A stretch of DNA of 51,405 nucleotides from an uncultured Alcanivoracaceae bacterium (GCA_947311585.1 CAMZLQ010000002.1:1-51405); one strand, 5' to 3'. Positions 1-10,681 are shown, numbered from the stretch's first letter. Numbers and translations: made by a program. Notes: generated by a model from the sequence alone, not told the origin.

Positions 1-1461
1 CAGTGAAACCCATGTGGCACCTGAGGCAACATTGAGCATGGCATTTAATAATGGCCAATCTGATACGGCATCTGAGCCGTCAACCATGCTTTCGGTTTCA
101 CGGTTTGGGCTGGCAACAGATCCTGAGTCTAGGTGGTCACGCCCGATAACAACGGGGGCTGATAATTCGCCATTGCGTACCATTTCATTGAATGCCAAGC
201 CTAATTTGTCGCGTAACCCTAAGCCGACCCAGCAGATACGTGCGGGTAAGCCTTGAAATTGGATGCGTTCACGAGCCATGTCTAACCAGTTGTGCAGATG
301 AGGGTCATCGGCGATAATTTCTTTGACTTTGGCATCGGTTTTGTAAATGTCTTCGGGGTCGCCTGATAAGGCCGCCCAACGAAAGGGTCCAATGCCTCGG
401 CAAAATAATGGGCGAACATAAGCTGGGACAAATCCAGGGAAGTCAAAGGCATTTTTTAGGCCTTCGTTATAGGCTTCTTGGCGGATATTGTTGCCGTAAT
501 CAACAGTAGGAATGCCTTGTGAGTGAAAATCGAGCATGGCTTGCACTTGCACACGCATGGATTTGCGGGCTTGTTTTGCCACTTCTTCGGGATTGGTTTT
601 AATGGTTTCTCGCCATTGTTCGACACTCCAATCTTGCGGTAAATAGCCATTAACGGGGTCGTGTGCGGAGGTTTGGTCGGTGACTAAATCGGGTCGAATG
701 CCATCAGCGTACATTTGTGGAAAAATATCAGCGGCATTGCCAAGTAGCCCTATTGAGATGGCTTCGCCATTTTCTAAGGCGTGGTTTAACATGTCCATGG
801 CTTGTGCTATTGAATAGGCTTTTTTATCCACATAGCCAGTTTTTAGGCGAAAATCGATGCGGGTTTCATCGCATTCTACCGCTATCATGCTGTAACCTGC
901 CATGGTTGCTGCCAAAGGTTGAGCTCCACCCATGCCGCCTAGACCGCCCGTTAATATCCACTTGCCCTTGGTGTCGCCATCAAAATGTTGTCGCCCAGCT
1001 TCAACAAAGGTTTCATAGGTGCCTTGCACGATGCCTTGAGAACCGATATAAATCCACGAACCAGCGGTCATTTGTCCGTACATCATCAAACCTTTTTTAT
1101 CCAGTTCGTTAAAATGTTCCCAATTTGCCCAATGTGGCACAAGGTTTGAATTAGCAATCAACACCCGTGGCGCATCTTTGTGGGTTCTAAACACGCCAAC
1201 TGGTTTTCCAGACTGAACCAGTAATGTTTCATCATCTTCCAAATTTTGCAAACTCGCAACAATTTGGTCATAACATTGCCAGTTGCGTGCCGCCCGTCCT
1301 ATGCCACCATAAACCACTAATTCTTCTGGGCGTTCGGCAACTTGGGCATCTAAATTATTCATCAACATCCGCATCGGAGCTTCGGTTAACCACGATTTAC
1401 AGCTTAGTGTTGTGCCTATTGGGGCTTTAATTTTACGGGTTTTGTCTATTCTTGAGTTCAT
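1..1461 (-). CDS. hutU: Urocanate hydratase, partial (runs off the left edge)
   Basis: Reverse-strand translation from ATG at 1461 reads [69 protein letters not shown], typical of HutU. The frame stays open to the window edge. Confidence 0.95.
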   Translation of the reverse strand, partial: MNSRIDKTRKIKAPIGTTLSCKSWLTEAPMRMLMNNLDAQVAERPEELVVYGGIGRAARNWQCYDQIVASLQNLEDDETLLVQSGKPVGVFRTHKDAPRVLIANSNLVPHWANWEHFNELDKKGLMMYGQMTAGSWIYIGSQGIVQGTYETFVEAGRQHFDGDTKGKWILTGGLGGMGGAQPLAATMAGYSMIAVECDETRIDFRLKTGYVDKKAYSIAQAMDMLNHALENGEAISIGLLGNAADIFPQMYADGIRPDLVTDQTSAHDPVNGYLPQDWSVEQWRETIKTNPEEVAKQARKSMRVQVQAMLDFHSQGIPTVDYGNNIRQEAYNEGLKNAFDFPGFVPAYVRPLFCRGIGPFRWAALSGDPEDIYKTDAKVKEIIADDPHLHNWLDMARERIQFQGLPARICWVGLGLRDKLGLAFNEMVRNGELSAPVVIGRDHLDSGSVASPNRETESMVDGSDAVSDWPLLNAMLNVASGATWVSL

Positions 1462-1931
1462 GTGTTTATCTCGTTAAAACGGGTTAAGAGTGCTTTTTGT
1501 TTTAAGGCGTTTATCGCATCATTTAATACGTGGTGTAAATTGGCACCGATTTCGTCACTTAAATGTTCGTAAACGGTATTTAATGAGTTTTGATTTAATA
1601 ATGTGGCTTGTTCTCTGCCTTCAGTGGTTAAATGATAAGTGGTTCGGCGTTTATCATTTTCGTCACTTTTAGCAGTTACTAACCCCAATTGAATCAGTTT
1701 GGGGATTTTTTGTTTAATCAATTGGTGCGATTGTTTTAAGTGTTTGGCTAAATCGGTAATGGATAAATCATCGAATTTATGCAAATAATGTATCACCGAG
1801 CATGACTTGACTGGCACTACTATCCCCAGTGACTCATAAATAGGTTTAACCTGATCACGAATCAAGTTGCTTAAATCATCGGCTTGTTTACCGATAAAGG
1901 CATCGGATATTTTTTTTAATTTTGTTGGCAT
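1458..1931 (-). CDS. MarR-family winged-helix transcriptional regulator
   Basis: 157 aa with a MarR-like wHTH pattern ([52 protein letters not shown]). ATGA overlap with the hutU start. Confidence 0.85.
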   Translation of the reverse strand: MPTKLKKISDAFIGKQADDLSNLIRDQVKPIYESLGIVVPVKSCSVIHYLHKFDDLSITDLAKHLKQSHQLIKQKIPKLIQLGLVTAKSDENDKRRTTYHLTTEGREQATLLNQNSLNTVYEHLSDEIGANLHHVLNDAINALKQKALLTRFNEINT

Positions 1932-1942
1932 CAGTTAATAAT

Positions 1943-1966
1943 GTAATATGTTTCGCAATATATTAC
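1943..1966. promoter_or_regulatory. Candidate operator palindrome upstream of the MarR-hutU operon
   Basis: GTAATATGTTTCGCAATATATTAC is near-palindromic and lies 12 bp upstream of the regulator start codon. Confidence 0.6.
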
Positions 1967-2054
1967 CTAATTGAAATATTTTGTCAATAAAAATTTAACT
2001 TTACAAAATATCAGGATTAAATTACAATGAACTCGAAATGCCTAAAGTGAAATA

Positions 2055-2333
2055 ATGGAACTTGAAATATCAGAAAAGGCAACATACGATTTAAAAAGGT
2101 TAAAAAAATTCATTTCGATAAAAAACTCAATTGCGGCTAATAGAATAGCTAAGAAACTGGCAAAAGGAATTAGGAGTTTACTCAAAAACCCAGAAATGGG
2201 AATAAAAGTAAAAGATGCAACAAACCCAGATATTACTAGAGACATCTTTAATCTTGATTATCAGATTAGGTATTCCTATACAAAACATTTCTTAGTGGTG
2301 CTAAGAGTTTGGCTCCAAAAGGAGGATAGATAA
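2055..2333 (+). CDS. RelE/ParE-family toxin-like protein (no antitoxin gene seen)
   Basis: 92 aa with ParE-like pattern: ATYDLKRLKKFI...AANRIAKKL...LLKNPEMG...YQIRYSYTKHFLVVLRVWLQKEDR. Confidence 0.75.
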   Translation: MELEISEKATYDLKRLKKFISIKNSIAANRIAKKLAKGIRSLLKNPEMGIKVKDATNPDITRDIFNLDYQIRYSYTKHFLVVLRVWLQKEDR

Positions 2334-2488
2334 ATGTTCCCGTGAAATTTTCTAGAGTATGAAACCTGTCATGACAAGCCACACGTTATTAAATAGATTT
2401 TTATTACTGCCACAATTCATCATAAATTCAGCATTAATTTGCTATACTTGTCTATTATCATATCTTTTACTAAAAATTAAATACACCA

Positions 2489-5400
2489 ATGAAAAATTTT
2501 CTTATTCTTTTTGCCATCCTCTTTGTTTCATCGTGTTCTGATGACTCACTTCAATCAAATAAATCTAACGAGGCTGTACAAAAACTTACTCAGCCTCAGT
2601 CGATACCGAGTAATAACAGCTTAAAACGTGAAAAAATAAACTACTCTGATTTAACCGAGTTTAAAGTGCTAAGCATCACCGAAGGTTTGTTTGAAAATGC
2701 ACCGGCTTTACAAGTCAACCTGACCTTACCTGTGGATGATCAGCAGAATGTGGATAGTTTGATAAAAGTATATACAGGCAAGGAAAGCAATCAATTAGTA
2801 AAAGGCGGTTGGATTTACGATGAAAGCAATTCATCCATGTATTTTCCTTTTATCGAAGCCGATACGCATTATAAAGTGCTTGTGGATAAGGATTTACTGT
2901 CAATAAACGGTAAAAAAATCAGTAATGGTTTTACTAAAGACCTCAATACTCGCCCTTACCAAAAAAGTGTACGTTTTGTTTCAAAGGGTTCAACTCTACT
3001 AAAAGACAGCAATGTTTTACCGATTGAAGCGGTTAATGTTGAAGCTGTTGATTTAAAGTTTTGGCGCATCAATCCCGACAAATATGCCCAGTTTTTACAA
3101 ATGAATTACCGTAATGAAATTTACACATTAGAACGAATGTATAAAATTGCTAAGGTGGTGTATACCGCTGAGTTTGAGTTGAAAAGCGAAAAAAACAAAC
3201 GAGCACAACACGATATAAACATCAAAAACATTGAACAAGTGCAAAAGTCTGGTTTGTATTTTGTCACCATGACACCACATGATATGTATTCGTATAATAT
3301 TCAAAACACCTGGTTTGTCAGTACGGATATTGGTTTGCATACACGTAAATATGCAGAATCTCTGGTGGTTTTTACTCATCAGTTGCCACAAGCACAAGCT
3401 TATGAGGGTATTACCATTAAGTTAGTCGGTAAGGACGGTGGTATTATTGAACAGACTCAAACAGATGATGAAGGTTTCGCTGAAATTAAATCCCCTGATT
3501 TAAAAAAGGCACATTTTGTTTTGGCTCAAAAGGGTGATAATTTTAATATTGTTCGCTTGAATCAACCCAAAATGGATTTGTCTGAATTTAATTTATCCTC
3601 ACGCCCTTATCATCCACAAGAATTGTTCTTGTATGCACCGCGTGATTTATACCGCCCGGGTGAAACCATTAATATCAATGGCTTATTACGAGATGCTGAT
3701 GGAAAAAAAGTTAAAGCTTCACCCATAAAAGTCGAAATAAAACGACCCGATTACCGCAGTTTTAAGTCTTTTACGTGGGCGGGAGATGACAGTTCACTCT
3801 ATAGCTCGGAATTCAGCGTGCCAAAGGATGCTTTAACGGGTGAATGGATATTTATTGCAACCTTGGGTAATACGGATAAATTTGAATACAAATTTTCGGT
3901 GGAAGATTTTTTACCTGAACGCTTGAAGTTGGATTTAAAATCCCACGATAACAAAAAACACATCAATGCAAACGATGAAAGCCTTATTGATGTGCAAAGT
4001 GATTACCTTTATGGTTCACCTGCTGCCAATAACCGTTTTGATGCCACTGTTTCTGTTGGCAACCAAACGCGTTTGTTTGATGAATTTAAAGACTATGAGT
4101 TTGGTTCAGGCAGTTACCACGATTATGATTTAAATTTCGATGTGCCGCAAGCGAAGTTGGATGAAAAAGGTTTTGCGTCCTTGACTATTCAAAATCAATG
4201 GAAAGACACTAAATTCCCATTGCGAATTAAAACTTATGTCAATGTCTACGAATCAGGTGGTCGCCCAATCTCTCGCCGCGTTGTGCAAACTATTTGGCCA
4301 CACGAAACCGCTATTGGCGTGCGACCATCATGGCTGCAAAATGATGCTGATTATGCCAGCCCAAACAGCAACAATGAAATCGAATTAATTGCCGTTAATC
4401 AACAAGGCGAAAAGGTTGATATGAATAATGTTGATGTGTTATTAATTCGTGAAAATGACCAACGTTATTGGCATTGGGGCGATGATGGCTGGAGTTACAA
4501 TCGTTCCCAGACCAATGTTGCGGTTTTTGATACCGTAATAAATTTAAAAAAGAATCAAGTCAATAAAGTGACCTTGCCAGTGGATTATGGTAATTACCGA
4601 GTGGAAATTCGGGATGCCAAGCAAACACTTATCAGCAGTTATCAGTTTTTCTCTGGTTGGAGTTGGTACGATGCGGAAAATGCCAATGGGGAACGCCCCG
4701 ATCAAGTACAGTTATCATGGAACAGTGACACAATCACACAAGGAACCGATGCTCAATTAACGATTACTGCGCCTTATGCCGGATTGGCAATCATAACGGT
4801 TGAAAGTGATGAGCTGTTATTCAAAAAAGCTGTGCAATTAAGTTCAGCCGAACAAACTGTAGGTATTGCTATTGATAACAGTTGGAATCGCCACGATTTA
4901 CATGCCAGTGTTATGGTAATACAAAAAGGCGATAGCAAACGCAAACACCTTCCGGCTCGTTCTTTTGGTGTCATTGCACTGCCGCTTGATCGTGATGATA
5001 GGAAAATAACACTGGAAATTGACCATCCAGAAAAAATCTTGCCAGAATCTAGCGTGACTGTAACAGTTAAAGCAACAGATTTGCACAGCCAGAGCAGTTT
5101 TGTGACTTTGGCAGCCGTTGACACAGGTGTGTTAAATGTCAGTAATTTTAAAACGCCTAATCCTTTTTCGTGGTTGTTTGCTGCTCGAAAATACAGTGCT
5201 GAATTGCGCGATATGTATGGTTCGATTATTGCCTATGGCGAGGGTCAATTGGCTCGACAAAAATTTGGCGGTGATGCTGATATTAACCGAGGAGGGGATG
5301 CGGCTCAATCCGATGTGCAAATTGTCTCTTTATTTACCGAAAAAGTTGCCTTTGATGCCAATGGCGAAGCGAAAATAAAACTCGATATTCCTTATTTTAA

Positions 5401-7426
5401 TGGAGAAATTCGTTTAATGGCAATGGCTTATAACGAAATTCAGGTTGCCAGTATTGAATCGCGCATGAAAGTCGCGGCTCCAATTGTGGTATCCAGCGCA
5501 ATGCCAAGATTTTTAGCCAAAGGCGATGAATCTTTTGCAGTCATAGATGTGCAAAATACCGAAGACTTTACTCAAATAATGCAACTAAATTTAACGGCTG
5601 ATAAATACCTTGGTGAACAAAAAATATCGCAAACTATTGAACTAAAAGCCCAAGAAAAACGAGTCGTAAAACTACCGATTAGGGCAACAACTCACCGAGG
5701 GTTGGGCGCCGTAACGGTTAAAGCGAAAATAACAGGCAAAAACAACTATTCTTTAGAGCGTGATTGGAAGCTTGGTATTCGACCTGCTTCTGCTGCGGTA
5801 ACCACGAGTCAATTAGCGGTTATTGAGCCAGGAAAATCAATAAAAATTGCTCAAAAACCATTAGATTTTTATGAAGATGATGGTTTGAAATCCATCTTAA
5901 AAGTATCCAATACACCAATTTTGGATGCAAATGCTCATTTACAGCATTTAATTCAATACCCTTATGGTTGTTTAGAACAGACCACCAGCCGTGCTTGGCC
6001 TTTGATGCAAGTAGAACAAAGTGATTTGAATCTATTTAGCAATAATAAAGCGGTCGAAATATTCGAAAAACGCACTCAATTGATTGAAAATGCCATCAGT
6101 AGAATAGTCGGTATGCAACGCTACGATGGCAGTTTTGGCTTATGGAGTAATAATTCCCCAGAAGAAAGGTGGTTGACAGTTTATGTTTCAGACTTTCTGA
6201 TAAAAGCCAAAGCCAAGGGTTATAACGTCCCTGAAACGGTATTGAAAAAAGCCATCAAACGCATGCGAATCTATGTACGTAAAAGTCTAAGACCTCGCTC
6301 AGACTTGGCACAATACTTAAGCTCCAAAGAACACTATTTGGTCGCTTATAAAGCTTATGCATCTTATGTATTGGCTGGAATTAAGCAAGTTAACTTGCAA
6401 GATGTGCGTCAAGCCTATGATAAACAAGCCAAGTTCAGTAAAACCGCTTTACCATTAGCTCATTTTGCCGCAGCTTTAGAATTGATGGGAGATGAAAGAC
6501 GAGCCAATGAAGCATGGCTTGCGGCAGTTGATTTTAAAACGGATGCTCAGGGTTATTATTACTATGGTGATTATGGCACAACGATTCGCGATACTTCACA
6601 AGTCATTTTGCTTGGTATGGACAGCCTGTTAACTGAAAAACTAGCAAAAACACCCAATGCATTATTTCCACAATTGCTTGATGAGCTTAAAGGAAAACGC
6701 TGGGTGTCAACTCAAGAACGGGGCAGTTTATTTCGGTTAGCCAAGGCTCTTGAAAAGAATAAAAATAACAATGAGTGGCAGTTAGATTTAAATCGAAACA
6801 ACCACACTGATGGCTTTAAACAATCCAATGATTTAAGTAAGTTATGGTTGGCTAAAGAGGCTAAAGTGCCTTTATTATTAACAAATACAGGCAAGCAAAC
6901 CTTATTTGTGGATTACAAAACGCAAGGTTATCGCAAGGATAATAGTTTTAGCAATAATGGTATAATCATTAAACGCCATTATTACGACACCAAAGGCAAT
7001 AAGAAAAACATCAAACAGTTAAAAACAGGCGAAATGATTTTGGTGCACGTAGAGGTGAGTTTGGATAAAAAAGACAAGAACCGCAGCTATTTACCTGATG
7101 CCATGCTGATTGAATTATTGCCTGCTGGTTTGGAACTGGAAAACCAAAATCTTGAGCATTCATTTAAGTTAGATGATATACAAATTGATAAAAAATACAT
7201 TTACCAATGGCAAAACAACACCCATATCAAACACCAAGAATTTCGAGATGACCGTTACATTGCCGCCTTGGCTTTATCAAAATACCGAACAAGTCATGTT
7301 TTTTACCTTGCTCGCGCCGTTACTCCAGGGAAATACACCATTCCATCGACATTGGTCGAAGACATGTACCATCCTGAAGTCCGTGCGATGAGTGCAGAGC
7401 AGGGGAAGATGGAGGTTGTTGAGTGA
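2489..7426 (+). CDS. Bacterial alpha-2-macroglobulin family lipoprotein (YfhM-like)
   Basis: 1645 aa; signal peptide with lipobox-like FVSSC; MG-domain text (YAPRDLYRPGETININGLLRD); thioester motif YPYGCLEQTTSRAWP. Confidence 0.93.
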   Translation: MKNFLILFAILFVSSCSDDSLQSNKSNEAVQKLTQPQSIPSNNSLKREKINYSDLTEFKVLSITEGLFENAPALQVNLTLPVDDQQNVDSLIKVYTGKESNQLVKGGWIYDESNSSMYFPFIEADTHYKVLVDKDLLSINGKKISNGFTKDLNTRPYQKSVRFVSKGSTLLKDSNVLPIEAVNVEAVDLKFWRINPDKYAQFLQMNYRNEIYTLERMYKIAKVVYTAEFELKSEKNKRAQHDINIKNIEQVQKSGLYFVTMTPHDMYSYNIQNTWFVSTDIGLHTRKYAESLVVFTHQLPQAQAYEGITIKLVGKDGGIIEQTQTDDEGFAEIKSPDLKKAHFVLAQKGDNFNIVRLNQPKMDLSEFNLSSRPYHPQELFLYAPRDLYRPGETININGLLRDADGKKVKASPIKVEIKRPDYRSFKSFTWAGDDSSLYSSEFSVPKDALTGEWIFIATLGNTDKFEYKFSVEDFLPERLKLDLKSHDNKKHINANDESLIDVQSDYLYGSPAANNRFDATVSVGNQTRLFDEFKDYEFGSGSYHDYDLNFDVPQAKLDEKGFASLTIQNQWKDTKFPLRIKTYVNVYESGGRPISRRVVQTIWPHETAIGVRPSWLQNDADYASPNSNNEIELIAVNQQGEKVDMNNVDVLLIRENDQRYWHWGDDGWSYNRSQTNVAVFDTVINLKKNQVNKVTLPVDYGNYRVEIRDAKQTLISSYQFFSGWSWYDAENANGERPDQVQLSWNSDTITQGTDAQLTITAPYAGLAIITVESDELLFKKAVQLSSAEQTVGIAIDNSWNRHDLHASVMVIQKGDSKRKHLPARSFGVIALPLDRDDRKITLEIDHPEKILPESSVTVTVKATDLHSQSSFVTLAAVDTGVLNVSNFKTPNPFSWLFAARKYSAELRDMYGSIIAYGEGQLARQKFGGDADINRGGDAAQSDVQIVSLFTEKVAFDANGEAKIKLDIPYFNGEIRLMAMAYNEIQVASIESRMKVAAPIVVSSAMPRFLAKGDESFAVIDVQNTEDFTQIMQLNLTADKYLGEQKISQTIELKAQEKRVVKLPIRATTHRGLGAVTVKAKITGKNNYSLERDWKLGIRPASAAVTTSQLAVIEPGKSIKIAQKPLDFYEDDGLKSILKVSNTPILDANAHLQHLIQYPYGCLEQTTSRAWPLMQVEQSDLNLFSNNKAVEIFEKRTQLIENAISRIVGMQRYDGSFGLWSNNSPEERWLTVYVSDFLIKAKAKGYNVPETVLKKAIKRMRIYVRKSLRPRSDLAQYLSSKEHYLVAYKAYASYVLAGIKQVNLQDVRQAYDKQAKFSKTALPLAHFAAALELMGDERRANEAWLAAVDFKTDAQGYYYYGDYGTTIRDTSQVILLGMDSLLTEKLAKTPNALFPQLLDELKGKRWVSTQERGSLFRLAKALEKNKNNNEWQLDLNRNNHTDGFKQSNDLSKLWLAKEAKVPLLLTNTGKQTLFVDYKTQGYRKDNSFSNNGIIIKRHYYDTKGNKKNIKQLKTGEMILVHVEVSLDKKDKNRSYLPDAMLIELLPAGLELENQNLEHSFKLDDIQIDKKYIYQWQNNTHIKHQEFRDDRYIAALALSKYRTSHVFYLARAVTPGKYTIPSTLVEDMYHPEVRAMSAEQGKMEVVE

Positions 7427-7448
7427 AGTTATTGATTTGGAATGCAAG

Positions 7449-7490
7449 GAACACAGAGGTTCGCAGAGTAGACGCAGAGATGCACTGAGT
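7449..7490. repeat. Short degenerate CRCAGAG-type tandem repeat
   Basis: CACAGAG (7452), CGCAGAG (7462), CGCAGAG (7473) and GCACTGAG (7482), spaced about 10-11 bp. Confidence 0.6.
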
Positions 7491-7497
7491 TTTTTTA

Positions 7498-7829
7498 TGA
7501 AATTAATTATATCTTATCTTGTTTTGTTTGTACTCTTAGTTGGTTTTATAATTTCATTGATGTTACTACAAGATTGGTGGTTAATGATTGTTGTTAAGGA
7601 TCAGACATTAATAAACAGTTACCATTTTGGAGCTGAATCTATGATTGCCAATGGTGGTTTTATTTACCGTAGTAAAAATATTTATGCTTGGTATACATTT
7701 TCAGAAGCAATACTCTGTATAATTGGATTTATTTCTGCGATAGTTGGAGTTGTAAAAAAGATCGAAAGACTCAATAATATTGCTTTTATAATTTTACTGA
7801 TATTAATTATTGAATTATTATTAATCTAG
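7498..7829 (+). CDS. Small membrane protein of unknown function
   Basis: The ORF track starts at 7392, but its first ~35 codons overlap the alpha-2-macroglobulin gene and the repeat. The internal ATG at 7498 gives MKLIISYLVLFVLLVGFII..., with clear TM segments. Confidence 0.6.
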
Positions 7830-7834
7830 TAGTT

Positions 7835-7920
7835 CTGTAAGATGGACTTGCCCACCACCAGTGTTTCAGTAACTCCGATAATCTGATAGTATTAAATTGG
7901 TGGGCAAGCCCACCTTACAG
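7835..7920. repeat. Palindromic intergenic REP/MITE-like element
   Basis: 23-bp arms CTGTAAGATGGACTTGCCCACCA / TGGTGGGCAAGCCCACCTTACAG, inverted with 2 mismatches, 40-bp centre. Confidence 0.75.
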
Positions 7921-8068
7921 GTTATACTATGAAATATTCTGGCATAGTTTAAATTTTAATATTGAATTATTGAGTATAAATGGTAATCAAGGAGGCTTAG
8001 ATTTATAATTTCTCGCTTTTAACCCGAATATATCATGTTAAATAGATGACATCAATAGCAAAACCAAT

Positions 8069-8776
8069 ATGAAAAACACTGTAACAATTATTCCCGTCAT
8101 TACCGTTGATGGCCCTTCGGGCGTAGGCAAGGGCACGACAGCCTCATTATTATCTAATTATTTAGGATGGCATTTACTTGATAGTGGTGCTATTTACCGT
8201 GCATTAGCTTTGAAAGTGTTGAATACAGATGCCGAGATTTCAGATGTTGAAACTTTGGTTGAGTTAGCAATAAATCTGCAACTAAGTTTTGAATCAGTCA
8301 TTGGTGAACCGACCTTGGTTTATTTGGATGGAGATTGTGTTAATCATGATTTGCGTACCGAATCTTGCGGAAATATTGCCTCAATTATTGCCGTTATTCC
8401 AGAGGTAAGAGCGGCATTATTGCAACGTCAAAAGGACTTTAGAGTGGCGCCAGGGCTTGTTGCTGATGGACGCGATATGGGCACGGTTGTTTTCCAAGAT
8501 GCACAAATTAAGTTCTATTTAACCGCAAGTGCAGGGGAAAGAGCAAAAAGACGCTTGAAACAGTTGAAAAACAAGGGTGTAGATGCTAATATCCGCGCTC
8601 TTGAAAAAGAGATAGGTGCTCGAGATGCCCGAGACAGTAATCGCAAGGCTTCTCCTTTGGTTCCTGCAGATGATGCCATTAGCATTGATACCAGTAACTT
8701 AAGTATTGATGAGGTGTTTCAGTTTTGTAAAAACATTATTGAAAAAACAGGGCTAAAGAACGCATTTATTACATAA
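8069..8776 (+). CDS. cmk: Cytidylate kinase
   Basis: 235 aa; VDGPSGVGKGTTASLL P-loop, VADGRDMGTVVFQDA; followed by rpsA and ihfB. Confidence 0.95.
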   Translation: MKNTVTIIPVITVDGPSGVGKGTTASLLSNYLGWHLLDSGAIYRALALKVLNTDAEISDVETLVELAINLQLSFESVIGEPTLVYLDGDCVNHDLRTESCGNIASIIAVIPEVRAALLQRQKDFRVAPGLVADGRDMGTVVFQDAQIKFYLTASAGERAKRRLKQLKNKGVDANIRALEKEIGARDARDSNRKASPLVPADDAISIDTSNLSIDEVFQFCKNIIEKTGLKNAFIT

Positions 8777-8790
8777 ATTTTTTAGTGGGG

Positions 8791-8818
8791 TGTTGAAATG
8801 GTTCAACATTCTTTTTTT
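8791..8818 (+). terminator. Rho-independent terminator or attenuator between cmk and rpsA
   Basis: TGTTGAA-ATGG-TTCAACA hairpin followed by TTCTTTTTTT. Confidence 0.65.
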
Positions 8819-8824
8819 AAACGA

Positions 8825-8876
8825 GTATCAACCTATATTGATACGGAAACATTTTAAACACAACTCTTTGTGTTTA
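8825..8876 (+). promoter_or_regulatory. Structured rpsA 5' leader with two perfect hairpins
   Basis: GTATCAA(8825-8831)/TTGATAC(8838-8844), then TAAACACAA(8855-8863)-CTCT-TTGTGTTTA(8868-8876), ending 14 nt before the ATG. Confidence 0.6.
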
Positions 8877-8890
8877 TAGAGCATATTTAT

Positions 8891-10555
8891 ATGAGCGAAA
8901 ATTTTGAACAGCTGCTTGAAGTCGATTTATCAGCAAAAAAACTAATTCCTGGAACTATCATCAAAGGTGTCGTGCTTGATATCGAAAATGGCTTTGCTAT
9001 TGTTGATGCGGGCCTTAAATCTGAAGGTGTTATTTCACTGGACGAATTTAAAAATGATTCGGGTGAATTAGAATTAGAAATTGGTGATGAAGTTGATGTT
9101 GCCCTTGAGAAGTATGAAAATGGTTACGGCCAAACAATTCTTTCTCGTGAAAAAGCCAAACGTATGTTGGTTTGGGAGCAATTACAAGTAGCGCATGACA
9201 ATGAAGCCATTGTTATGGGTAAAATTACAGGTAAAGTACGTGGTGGTTTCACTGTTGACATGGATGGAGTAAGGGCTTTCTTACCAGGTTCATTGGTCGA
9301 TGTACGCCCTGTTAGAGATCCTGCTTACTTAGAAGGAAAAGATTTAGAATTCAAAGTCATCAAATTGGACAAACGTCGTAACAACGTTGTTGTTTCACGT
9401 CGTGCTGTTGTTGAGACAGAATACTCTGAAGATCGTGAGAAGTTACTAGAAACATTAGTTGATGGCGCTATCATTAAAGGTATCGTTAAAAACTTAACCG
9501 ATTACGGTGCTTTCTTAGACTTAGGTGGAATTGATGGTTTACTGCATATCACTGATATGTCTTGGAAACGTTTCAATCACCCATCAGAAGTTGTTGAGAT
9601 TGGACAAGAGCTTGAAGTTCGCGTGCTTAAATTCGACAAAGAGAAAACACGTGTATCATTAGGTCTTAAGCAATTAGGTGAAGATCCATGGAAAGATATA
9701 GCGCGCAGACAACCTGTTGGCTCTCGAATCTTTGGTCGTGTGACTAATATCACTGATTACGGTTGTTTTGTTGAAATTGAAGAAGGAATCGAAGGATTAG
9801 TCCACGTTTCTGAAATTGATTGGACTAACAAAAACATCAATCCAGCTAAGGTTGTACAACCTGGTGATGAAGTTGAAGTGGCTATTCTTGACATTGAAGA
9901 AGAGAAACGTCGTATTTCATTAGGCATGAAACAATGTCAACCTAATCCTTGGGATGCATTTGCTGCAACTCATGAGAAAGGTGATGTGGTTACGGGTAAA
10001 ATTAAATCAATTACTGATTTTGGTATATTTATCGGTCTTGACGGTGGTATTGATGGTTTGGTTCACTTATCTGATATTTCTTGGAATGAAGCCGATGACG
10101 TGGCTATTCGTAAATACAAGAAAGGTGATACCGTTGAAGCGATGTTATTAGTTGTTGACTCTGAGCGTGAACGCATTTCATTAGGCATCAAGCAATTAGC
10201 ACAAGACCCATTTGGTTCTTTTGTTGCAGCTAATCCTAAAGGCAGTATTGTTAAAGGAATCGTTAAAGAAGTTTCTGAGAAAGCGGCAATTGTTGAACTT
10301 GAAGATGGCGTATTGGGTCAGATTAAAGCTCAAGACGTGGCTAAAGAAAGAACTGACGATGTCACAGCAGTGTTTAAAGAAGGTGATGAAGTTGAAGCTA
10401 AATTTGTCGGAATGGACAGACGCAGTAAGATGTTAACACTTTCTATTAAAGCAAAAGAATTTGATGAAATGAACAAAGTTCTTAAAGACTATAAAGATGC
10501 CAGCACGAGCACAACAAGTCTTGGTGACTTATTGAAAGAAAAAATGGATAAATAA
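8891..10555 (+). CDS. rpsA: 30S ribosomal protein S1
   Basis: Multiple S1 repeats ([36 protein letters not shown]...). Likely start is ATG at 8891 ([10 protein letters not shown]), not the GTG at 8870 inside a hairpin. Confidence 0.97.
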   Translation: MSENFEQLLEVDLSAKKLIPGTIIKGVVLDIENGFAIVDAGLKSEGVISLDEFKNDSGELELEIGDEVDVALEKYENGYGQTILSREKAKRMLVWEQLQVAHDNEAIVMGKITGKVRGGFTVDMDGVRAFLPGSLVDVRPVRDPAYLEGKDLEFKVIKLDKRRNNVVVSRRAVVETEYSEDREKLLETLVDGAIIKGIVKNLTDYGAFLDLGGIDGLLHITDMSWKRFNHPSEVVEIGQELEVRVLKFDKEKTRVSLGLKQLGEDPWKDIARRQPVGSRIFGRVTNITDYGCFVEIEEGIEGLVHVSEIDWTNKNINPAKVVQPGDEVEVAILDIEEEKRRISLGMKQCQPNPWDAFAATHEKGDVVTGKIKSITDFGIFIGLDGGIDGLVHLSDISWNEADDVAIRKYKKGDTVEAMLLVVDSERERISLGIKQLAQDPFGSFVAANPKGSIVKGIVKEVSEKAAIVELEDGVLGQIKAQDVAKERTDDVTAVFKEGDEVEAKFVGMDRRSKMLTLSIKAKEFDEMNKVLKDYKDASTSTTSLGDLLKEKMDK

Positions 10556-10624
10556 TTATTCTAATTTTCATCAATAATATTGGTTTTTACTAATTAAGGT
10601 TCAAGTAATTGAATTTGAAATAAA

Positions 10625-10661
10625 AAAAGCGCCTAATTTCGGTTAGGTGCTTTTCTTTTTT
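10625..10661 (+). terminator. Rho-independent terminator after rpsA
   Basis: AAGCGCCTAA-TTTCGG-TTAGGTGCTT stem followed by TTCTTTTTT. Confidence 0.85.
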
Positions 10662-10681
10662 GTAAAACTGTTTATAATTAA

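Noticed and set aside
717-1112. Plus-strand ORFs 14-256, 717-1112, 1224-1430
   Set aside because: Antisense to the continuous hutU reading frame; low-complexity composition without domain character.
4774-5320. Minus-strand ORFs within the alpha-2-macroglobulin gene
   Set aside because: Shadow ORFs opposite a long, well-supported CDS.
7392-7497. N-terminal extension of the 145-aa ORF
   Set aside because: Overlaps the alpha-2-macroglobulin 3' end and runs through the CGCAGAG repeat; the ATG at 7498 starts a proper TM protein.
8870-8890. GTG start for rpsA from the ORF track
   Set aside because: Lies inside a leader hairpin; the [10 protein letters not shown] start at 8891 fits S1 proteins better.
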